Assembly: GCA_946221765.1 (NCBI GenBank)
Contig: CAMIMK010000023.1
Coordinates: forward strand, 1-18,912
Length of the DNA: 18,912 nucleotides
Origin: an uncultured Rhodovulum sp.
GTDB lineage: Bacteria > Pseudomonadota > Alphaproteobacteria > Rhodobacterales > Rhodobacteraceae
Reading direction: 5' to 3'
A program made the translations under genes and the position numbers. Positions within the stretch are counted from its first letter, which is position 1; each line of letters starts with the position of its first letter. Below the pieces are notes generated by a model that was given only the letters and a program-made list of their open reading frames with translations, had not been told where the DNA came from and ran no database searches. This document shows positions 13,754 through 18,912 of this stretch, piece by piece.

Positions 13754-14961
13754 CAGTTGGCCCAGAGATTGAGGAAGCCCTGGGTCACCAGGGCGTTCGC
13801 GATGTCGACGAAGAGCGCCGACAGGAGCGGGATGACGATGAAGGCGCTCTGGCACGGGCCGTGGCGCTTGGTGACGGCGGTCATGGTGGCGATGGCGGTC
13901 GGGGTGGCCCCGAGGACGAAGCTCGCATAGCCCGCCGTCATCACCGCCGCCGGATAATCCTCGCCGAGGAAGCGGAAGACGAGAAGCCGTGCCACCGCGA
14001 GGGCAAGCAGCGTCTGCACCGCCAGCACCGCGAGCAGCGTTCCGGCCATCCCGGCCAGCGCCCAGAGCTGGAGCGCCATCAGCGACACCGCGAGAAAGAC
14101 CCCGAGGGCAAACTCCGAGACGAGGCTCAGCGCGGGCGTGTGGCTGACCGGGGCAAGGAAGGGCACATATGGCATCAGGTTGCCGATCAGCATGCCCACC
14201 AGCAGGCAGGGCACGAAGAGCGGCAGCATCAGCCCGACCTGGAGCACGGCCTGCTGCACCAGATAGCCGAGGATGATGCAGATGAAGACCCAGAGCAGCG
14301 TGCGCATCAGCGCCTTGCGGGTGATGGGCTCGGGCGCCGGGCTCATCTCCGAAAGGCCGACCGAATTCACCTCGGCAACCTCCTCCGAGGCGAGGCCGCG
14401 CCCGCCGATCAGCATCCGCCCGAGCGGGCCGCCGACCACGCTGCCGACGACAAGGCCAAGTGTCGCCATGGCGATGCCGATCTCGGGCGCACCGGCGAGG
14501 CCACGGGCCTCCAGTTCCGGGGACCAGGCGATGACCGTACCGTGGCCCCCGAGCAGCGCAGTGGCCCCGAGCACCGTCCCCATCCCGAGCGGCAGGCCCG
14601 CAGCGAGCGCGCTGAGGCCGCCCACCACCATCTGCGCGAGCAGAAGCCCGGCAGTGATGGCGACGAGGATGACGAGGGGCCGCCCGCCCTTCAGCAAGTC
14701 GGCGAAGCGGGCGTTGAGGCCGATGCCGGTGAAGAAGATCAGGAGCAGCAGGTCGCGCGCATGGGTGTCGAAGCCGATCTCGACCAGGCCGAAGGCATGG
14801 AGCGCATAGAAGACGGCGGCCACGATCAGCCCGCCCGTCACCGGGTCGGGGATCGAGAGGCGGCGCAGCAGCCCCACGCGGTCGTTGACCGCCTCGCCCA
14901 GCAGGTAGGTGACGAGGCCGAAGGTCACCGCCATGAAATCGGGGAACTGAATCGTCTGCAT
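13753..14961 (-). CDS. gltS: Sodium/glutamate symporter
   Basis: 402 residues against 401 in E. coli GltS, an inner-membrane Na+-coupled glutamate carrier. Multiple hydrophobic helices cover the protein in two inverted halves. The two re-entrant-loop signatures are present: LLGGHGTVIAWSP (136-148, first half) and GATPTAIATMTAV (351-363, second half). IPDPVTGGLIVA (37-48) and DIANALV (386-392) also match the family. A hydrophilic central loop lies at about 185-220. The ATG at 14961 overlaps the preceding stop as TGATG, and its own stop overlaps the glyS start in the same way. Its position between the DUF6446-like gene and glyS is unusual and implies that glutamate uptake is produced in fixed ratio with GlyRS. 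No regulator is adjacent. Confidence 0.93.
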   Translation of the reverse strand: MQTIQFPDFMAVTFGLVTYLLGEAVNDRVGLLRRLSIPDPVTGGLIVAAVFYALHAFGLVEIGFDTHARDLLLLIFFTGIGLNARFADLLKGGRPLVILVAITAGLLLAQMVVGGLSALAAGLPLGMGTVLGATALLGGHGTVIAWSPELEARGLAGAPEIGIAMATLGLVVGSVVGGPLGRMLIGGRGLASEEVAEVNSVGLSEMSPAPEPITRKALMRTLLWVFICIILGYLVQQAVLQVGLMLPLFVPCLLVGMLIGNLMPYVPFLAPVSHTPALSLVSEFALGVFLAVSLMALQLWALAGMAGTLLAVLAVQTLLALAVARLLVFRFLGEDYPAAVMTAGYASFVLGATPTAIATMTAVTKRHGPCQSAFIVIPLLSALFVDIANALVTQGFLNLWAN

Positions 14962-15404
14962 CACTCGTCCCGGTAAGCGGCGCCGAGCTGGCGCCAGACA
15001 TATCCGCGGCCGTCCGGGTAGACGGCCGCCATGAGGTCGAAGCCCTCCGGCTCGTTGCGCGCCAGCGCGACGGCCTGTGCCGCGCCGGCCGCGATGTCGC
15101 GGGTGATCTGCCCGGCATCGAAGCAGCGGAACCAGAAGGGGGCGTTGAGCGGCGTCGCGTCGGGCGCCGGCGTGGCGGCGGCGAAGGCCCCGGACGCCGC
15201 GTGGAAGCAGCCGCGCAGCTTGAGCGGCGAGGAGGTCGCGTCGATCCCCTGCCAGTCGGCGACCGGCACCGGCGCGCCGGCCACGCTCAGCTCCGACACC
15301 CCGGAACTCCGCTCGTAGAAGGCGAAGAGCTGGAACCAGACGAGGGCCGCCGTGAACACGGCGAGGAAGCCGAGAAAGCCGACGATCAGCCGACGGCCCG
15401 ACAT
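14961..15404 (-). CDS. Small membrane-anchored protein, DUF6446-like
   Basis: 147 residues. One N-terminal membrane helix (about 6-26, LIVGFLGFLAVFTAALVWFQL) is followed by a soluble domain, predicted outside the cytoplasm. Recognisable features are FAFYERSSGVSEL, the ADWQGIDATSSPLKLRGCF block with one cysteine, FWFRCFDAGQI with a second, and AVYPDGRGYVWRQL near the end. This pattern resembles the uncharacterised family I know as DUF6446, found next to glyQ in Rhodobacteraceae. The two cysteines could form a disulfide. ATG at 15404 overlaps the glyQ stop as TGATG, and its own stop overlaps gltS. No function is known to me. Some databases may mislabel relatives as histidine kinase, but no kinase motif is present here. 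Confidence 0.75.
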   Translation of the reverse strand: MSGRRLIVGFLGFLAVFTAALVWFQLFAFYERSSGVSELSVAGAPVPVADWQGIDATSSPLKLRGCFHAASGAFAAATPAPDATPLNAPFWFRCFDAGQITRDIAAGAAQAVALARNEPEGFDLMAAVYPDGRGYVWRQLGAAYRDE

Positions 15405-16324
15405 CAGGCAGCCGCGGCGACGCGCACCCAGGCATCGGCGCAGAGCTTCGCCAGCGCCCGGACGCGACCGATATAGGCCTGCCGCTCGGTCACGGAGATG
15501 ACGCCGCGGGCGTCGAGCAGGTTGAAGAGATGGCTCGCCTTGATGCACTGGTCATAGGCCGGCAGCGCCATGATGATGCGCCGCCCGGTCCTGGGATCGA
15601 CGTCCGGCTGGCCGAGGATGCGGGCGCATTCCGCCTCGGCATCCTCGAAGTGGCGCAGGAGCATCTCCGTGTCGGCGACATCAAAGTTCCAGCGCGCATA
15701 TTCGGCCTCGGCCTCGCGGAACACGTCGCCATAGGTGAGCGGGATCGGGGCGGCGGGATCGTTGAACGGCATCGCATTGCCGTCGTCGAGGCCGAGCACA
15801 TACATGGCGAGCCGCTCGAGCCCGTAGGTGAGCTCGCCCGAGACCGGACGGCAGTCATGGCCGCCGACCTGCTGGAAATAGGTGTATTGCGACACCTCCA
15901 TCCCGTCGCACCAGACCTCCCAGCCGAGTCCCCAGGCCCCGAGCGTCGGGCTTTCCCAGTCGTCCTCGACGAAGCGGATGTCGTGCAGGTCGGTGTCGAT
16001 GCCGATCGCCTTCAGGCTGCCGAGATAGAGCTCCTGCAGGTCCGGGGGCGAGGGTTTGATGATGACCTGATACTGGTAGTAATGCTGCCAGCGGTTCGGG
16101 CTGTCGCCATAGCGCCCGTCGGTCGGGCGGCGCGAGGGCTGGACATAGGCGGCCGCCCAGGGCTGTGGCCCGAGGGCCCGGAGCGTGGTGGCGGGGTGGA
16201 AGGTGCCGGCCCCGACCTCCATGTCATAGGGCTGGAGCACGGCGCAGCCGCGCCCGGCCCAGTAGGCCTGGAGCCGCAGGATGATCTCCTGGAAGCTGCG
16301 GGGGGCCGCGGCGGTCTCGGTCAT
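15404..16324 (-). CDS. glyQ: Glycyl-tRNA synthetase alpha subunit
   Basis: 306 residues, matching the usual length of about 300. This class II catalytic subunit activates glycine and works as alpha2beta2 with GlyS. Diagnostic segments are SFQEIILRLQAYWAGRGCAV near the start, QPYDMEVGAGTFHPAT, AYVQPSRRPTDGRYG and SPNRWQHYYQYQVIIKP, which contain the motif 2 arginine, and VSGELTYGLERLAMY, the motif 3 region. The ATG at 16324 has AGGAG eight bases upstream; the open frame extends further but without family sequence. It heads the glyQ-DUF6446-gltS-glyS operon and has a strong candidate promoter 23 bases ahead. Confidence 0.96.
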   Translation of the reverse strand: MTETAAAPRSFQEIILRLQAYWAGRGCAVLQPYDMEVGAGTFHPATTLRALGPQPWAAAYVQPSRRPTDGRYGDSPNRWQHYYQYQVIIKPSPPDLQELYLGSLKAIGIDTDLHDIRFVEDDWESPTLGAWGLGWEVWCDGMEVSQYTYFQQVGGHDCRPVSGELTYGLERLAMYVLGLDDGNAMPFNDPAAPIPLTYGDVFREAEAEYARWNFDVADTEMLLRHFEDAEAECARILGQPDVDPRTGRRIIMALPAYDQCIKASHLFNLLDARGVISVTERQAYIGRVRALAKLCADAWVRVAAAA

Positions 16325-16346
16325 GGCACGCTCCTGATCGCGCGCC

Positions 16347-16375
16347 GTCTTAGGGCGGCATCCGCCGCAGGTCAA
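16347..16375 (-). promoter_or_regulatory. Promoter of the glyQ-gltS-glyS operon
   Basis: On the minus strand TTGACC (16375-16370), five of six consensus bases, is exactly 17 bases from TAAGAC (16352-16347). A strong -35 with a weak -10 is common in alphaproteobacteria. Transcription would begin near 16340 and keep the AGGAG site of glyQ in a leader of about 16 bases. The spacer contains GGCGG-CAT-CCGCC (16354-16366), a 13-base inverted repeat that might bind a regulator. Confidence 0.6.
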
Positions 16376-16462
16376 CGCCTTGGCCCCGGTGAGACGGAGC
16401 GACCGCATCCCGCTGATTTCCGCGGGGGAATCCGGCGGAAGCCGTCTTCAAGACTCCCGATC

Positions 16463-16471
16463 TGGTATGAT
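16463..16471 (+). promoter_or_regulatory. Extended -10-like element, upstream copy
   Basis: TGG-TATGAT has the TGn plus -10 form of an extended -10 promoter (five of six matches to TATAAT). The surrounding CTGGTATGATGA repeats as CTGGTATAATGA 64 bases downstream. No good -35 is visible at the normal distance. It may be a second start site or part of a repeated regulator site. Confidence 0.35.
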
Positions 16472-16508
16472 GACCCGTCCGAAGCCCTGGAAAAGCATGG
16501 ACACCGGC

Positions 16509-16535
16509 TTGAGGACCGCCGCAAACTGGTATAAT
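16509..16535 (+). promoter_or_regulatory. Promoter of the dehydrogenase / RuBisCO-like operon
   Basis: TATAAT (16530-16535) is a perfect -10 preceded by TGG, so it is an extended -10 element. TTGAGG (16509-16514) lies 15 bases upstream, slightly short for a -35 but tolerable with an extended -10. Transcription from about 16542 would retain the GGGAGG ribosome-binding site (16551-16556) ahead of the GTG start at 16563. Confidence 0.65.
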
Positions 16536-16562
16536 GAGTTGCAAAAGATCTGGGAGGACGGA

Positions 16563-17636
16563 GTGACCACGGCACCAACGACGGGCGCGGCCCCGGCCTT
16601 CCGGGGCGTGCTGATCGGCTGCGGCTTCTTCGCCCGCAACCACATGCACGGCTGGGCCGATGCCCCGGGCGCGGAGATCGTCGGCGTCTGTGACATCGAT
16701 CCCGCGAAGGCCGCGGCCTTCGCCCGTGACTTCGGCGCCCGCCCCTTCACCGACGCGGCCGCCATGCTCGCAGAACTCAGCCCCGATTTCGTCGATGTCG
16801 CCACCACCGTCGCCACCCACCGCCCGCTGGTCGAGCTGGCGCTCGCCCATGGCGCACTGACCATCTGCCAGAAGCCCTTCGCCGAGACCTGGACCGATGC
16901 CCTCGCCATGGTCGAGGCAGCGGACCGGGCCGGACGGCCGCTCGTCATCCACGAGAATTTCCGCTGGGAACGCGCCTTCCGCCTCGTCCGGGCCGAGATC
17001 GACGCCGGCACCATCGGCCAGCCGCATTTCTGCCGGCTGTCCTTCCGCCACGGCTATGATGTCTATGCGAACCAGCCCTATCTGGCGGAAATCGCCGACT
17101 TCGGCCTGATGGACGTGGGCCTGCATCTCTTCGACGTGGCGCGCTTCCTGATGGGCGATGTCGCGACCGTCTCCTGCCTGACCCAGCGGCTGAACCCGAG
17201 GATCCGGGGCGAGGACGCCTTCACCACGCTGCTCGGGCATGTCGGTGGCGGGGTCAGCGCCGTCGACTGCAGCTTCTTCACCCGCACGACCCCCGACCCC
17301 TTCCCCGAGACGCTGGCGCGGATCGAGGGGCCGGGCGGCACGATCGAGATCGACATCGGCTGCCGGATCCGCGTGCACACCGCCGGGGGCCTGCGCGAGA
17401 TCGACGGCGATCCGCCGGTTCCCGCCTGGGGCGCCCGGCCCTGGCACATGGTGCAGGAGTCGGTCGCGGCCTTCGAGGCGCATGTCGTCGATGTCCTCGC
17501 CGGCCGGACCGGGCCGCAGCCCTCCGGCCGCGACAACCTCGCGACCCTCGCCATCACCCTTGCGAGCTACCGTTCCGCCGCCCGGCGCGAAACCGTCGAC
17601 CTCGCCGCCTTCATCGCGGCCGGGTGCCCGCGATGA
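16563..17636 (+). CDS. apsD: Gfo/Idh/MocA-family dehydrogenase, D-apiose dehydrogenase-like
   Basis: 357 residues. The N-terminal Rossmann fold opens FRGVLIGCGFFARNHMHGW (13-31), followed by VCDIDPAKA (42-50). The Gfo/Idh/MocA active site is seen as CQKP with K104 and as LMDVGLHLFDVARFL with D184 and H188. The GCGFFA.N.MH.W opening, HENFRW (130-135) and the YDVYANQPYLAE stretch closely match what I remember of D-apiose dehydrogenase (ApsD), which oxidises D-apiose with NAD+ to apionolactone. I cannot run the comparison. I chose the GTG at 16563 because GGGAGG lies six bases before it; upstream ATG codons in frame (from 16380) have no such site and precede the promoter. The stop overlaps the RuBisCO-like gene as ATGA, which supports an apiose/apionate role. 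A different aldose dehydrogenase is the main alternative. Confidence 0.72.
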   Translation: MTTAPTTGAAPAFRGVLIGCGFFARNHMHGWADAPGAEIVGVCDIDPAKAAAFARDFGARPFTDAAAMLAELSPDFVDVATTVATHRPLVELALAHGALTICQKPFAETWTDALAMVEAADRAGRPLVIHENFRWERAFRLVRAEIDAGTIGQPHFCRLSFRHGYDVYANQPYLAEIADFGLMDVGLHLFDVARFLMGDVATVSCLTQRLNPRIRGEDAFTTLLGHVGGGVSAVDCSFFTRTTPDPFPETLARIEGPGGTIEIDIGCRIRVHTAGGLREIDGDPPVPAWGARPWHMVQESVAAFEAHVVDVLAGRTGPQPSGRDNLATLAITLASYRSAARRETVDLAAFIAAGCPR

Positions 17637-18912
17637 CCCTGCCCCCGACCACCCCCCTGCCCGCCCCCGACCGCATCGAGGCCGACTACTGGATCGAGAG
17701 CGCCTGGCCGCTCGCGGACGCGGCGGCCGCCATGGCCGGCGAGCAGTCGTCCGGGACCTTCCTGCCGATCCCGGGCGAGACCCCGGAACTCAAGGAACGC
17801 TCGGCCGCCCGCGTGATCGCCCTTGAGGATCTTGGCCCGGTTGAGACCCCCTCCCTGCCCCATGCCGGCCACCCCGACCGGCCGCACCGGCAGGGACGGG
17901 TCACCCTCTCCTGGCCGATCGACAACATGGGGCCGTCGCTGCCGAACCTGATGGCGGCGATCGCCGGCAACCTCTTCGAGCTGAAGCAATTCTCGGGTCT
18001 CCGGCTTCTCGACATCCGCCTGCCGGACGCCTTCGCCGAGGCCAATCCCGGGCCGCAGTTCGGAGTGGCGGGCACCCGGCGGCTCGCGGGCGTCGAGGGC
18101 CGGCCGCTGATCGGCACGATCGTAAAACCTTCGGTCGGGCTCGACCCGGAGGAGACCGCCGCCCTCGTCGCCCGGCTCGCCGCCGCGGGGCTCGATTTCG
18201 TCAAGGACGACGAATTGCAGGGCGACGGCCCCGCCTGCCCCTTCGACGCCCGCGCCCACGCCGTCCTGCGCGAAATCGAACGCGCCGCCGACCGGACGGG
18301 CAGGAAGCTGATGTATGCCTTCAACATCACCGGCGAGATCGACGAGATGCGCCGGCGCCACGACCTCGTGCGCGACCTCGGCGGCACCTGCGTCATGGTG
18401 AACCTGACCGGTGTCGGCCTCTCGGGGGTTCTCGCCCTGCGGCGGCAGGCCACGCTGCCGCTCCACGCACACCGCAACGGCTGGGGCGCGCTGACCCGCT
18501 GCCCGGGCCTCGGCTTCGACTTCGTCGCCTGGTCGAAGATCTGGCGGCTGGCGGGGGCCGACCACCTGCATGTGAACGGCCTGCGCAACAAGTTCTGCGA
18601 GCCGGACGACAGCGTGATCCGCTCGGCGCGCTCGCTTCTGGAGCCCCTGCCGGGCCGCTTCCCCTGCACGGCGATGCCGGTCTTCTCCTCGGGGCAGACC
18701 GTCGCACAGGTCTGGGACACCTATGCCGCGCTCGGCTCGGCCGATCTCATCCATGCGGCGGGCGGCGGCATCATGGGCCACCCCGGCGGCCCGGCGGCCG
18801 GCGTGACGGCGCTGCGCGACGCCTGGGATGCGGCGCTGGCGGGCGAGAGCGCCGCCGACCGGACCGCGCGCGCGCCGGAACTCGCCGCCGCGCTCGGCAC
18901 CTTTGGGGGCAG
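17633..18912 (+). CDS. oiaX: RuBisCO-like protein (form IV), OiaX-like, cut by right edge
   Basis: 426 residues are visible, nearly the full family length. The RuBisCO barrel is evident: GTIVKPSVGLDPE (161-173), DFVKDDELQGD with K191, D193 and E194 equivalent to the carbamylated lysine and Mg2+ ligands, LHAHRNGWGA (277-286), HVNGLRNKF (313-321), MPVFSSGQ (348-355) and AAGGGIMGHPGG (375-386). Differences from true RuBisCO are Ser167 where Lys177 stands (KPS, not KPK) and no recognisable loop-6 lysine, so CO2 fixation is not expected. The N-terminus (AMAGEQSSGTFLPIPGETPELKER, 33-56) and SLPNLMAAIAGNLFELKQFSGLRL resemble OiaX, the 3-oxo-isoapionate-4-phosphate transcarboxylase/hydrolase of apionate breakdown (products 3-phosphoglycerate and glycolate). 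ATG at 17633 overlaps the dehydrogenase stop. Subfamily assignment is from memory, not a search; another RuBisCO-like subgroup is possible. Confidence 0.8.
   Translation, partial: MTLPPTTPLPAPDRIEADYWIESAWPLADAAAAMAGEQSSGTFLPIPGETPELKERSAARVIALEDLGPVETPSLPHAGHPDRPHRQGRVTLSWPIDNMGPSLPNLMAAIAGNLFELKQFSGLRLLDIRLPDAFAEANPGPQFGVAGTRRLAGVEGRPLIGTIVKPSVGLDPEETAALVARLAAAGLDFVKDDELQGDGPACPFDARAHAVLREIERAADRTGRKLMYAFNITGEIDEMRRRHDLVRDLGGTCVMVNLTGVGLSGVLALRRQATLPLHAHRNGWGALTRCPGLGFDFVAWSKIWRLAGADHLHVNGLRNKFCEPDDSVIRSARSLLEPLPGRFPCTAMPVFSSGQTVAQVWDTYAALGSADLIHAAGGGIMGHPGGPAAGVTALRDAWDAALAGESAADRTARAPELAAALGTFGG

Noticed and set aside
9974..13930. Very long plus-strand open frame (about 1318 codons) opposite mgtE, glyS and the 3' end of gltS
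   Set aside because: The translation is rich in Arg, His, Gly and Asp with no domain, and it is the antisense image of well-recognised genes. GC-rich codon use removes stops on the opposite strand.
13754..15118. Upstream extension of the glyS frame over gltS
   Set aside because: GlyS begins with its canonical MSDLLIEFLSEE at 13753; the extension is an out-of-frame shadow of the gltS membrane protein.
17567..18781. Minus-strand frame opposite the RuBisCO-like gene
   Set aside because: The plus strand encodes a full RuBisCO-like barrel with conserved metal ligands; the minus frame has no recognisable domain.
1..18912. CRISPR arrays, transposons, tRNA or rRNA genes
   Set aside because: No regularly spaced repeats, no transposase or integrase, and no cloverleaf or rRNA segment was seen while reading both strands.

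Overview
The window is GC-rich DNA with dense, overlapping gene junctions. It looks like an alphaproteobacterium of the Rhodobacterales (Rhodobacteraceae sensu lato). This rests on protein style and gene order (cysS-cimA, and glyQ, a DUF6446-like gene and glyS together), not on a marker gene. I see no rRNA, tRNA, CRISPR array, transposase or phage gene.

Layout from left to right. (1) 1-4234, minus strand: a GNAT acetyltransferase, cysS, cimA, and a squalene/phytoene-synthase-family gene cut by the left edge. cysS and cimA overlap by ATGA. (2) 4235-4549: a comparatively AT-rich divergent intergenic region with several palindromes. It feeds the GNAT gene leftwards and an M20 amidohydrolase rightwards. 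(3) 5809-7103: a RidA-family gene (minus) and a TetR regulator (plus), divergent. Between them lie two copies of the inverted repeat CGTAC-N3-GTACG, very probably the regulator's operators. (4) 7311-8890, minus: an SGNH hydrolase and a ribokinase with an ATGA overlap. (5) 9297-11386, minus: a glycine-zipper lipoprotein and the magnesium channel mgtE. (6) 11549-16324, minus: a compact operon glyQ - DUF6446-like membrane protein - gltS - glyS. All three junctions are one-base TGATG overlaps, and a convincing TTGACC-N17-TAAGAC promoter lies in front of glyQ. (7) 16563 to the right edge, plus: a Gfo/Idh/MocA dehydrogenase resembling D-apiose dehydrogenase, overlapped by ATGA with a RuBisCO-like protein resembling OiaX. 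A TGG-TATAAT extended -10 element drives the pair.

Most of the window is housekeeping: Cys- and Gly-tRNA charging, isoleucine synthesis through citramalate, magnesium and glutamate transport. The accessory and most interesting parts are the right-edge RuBisCO-like/dehydrogenase operon (probably the start of a branched-sugar, apiose/apionate-type catabolic locus), the RidA/TetR pair with its operators and a Rid protein lacking the catalytic arginine, and the glutamate transporter embedded between the two glycyl-tRNA synthetase subunit genes. Nothing here can be proved a wholly new system from sequence alone.
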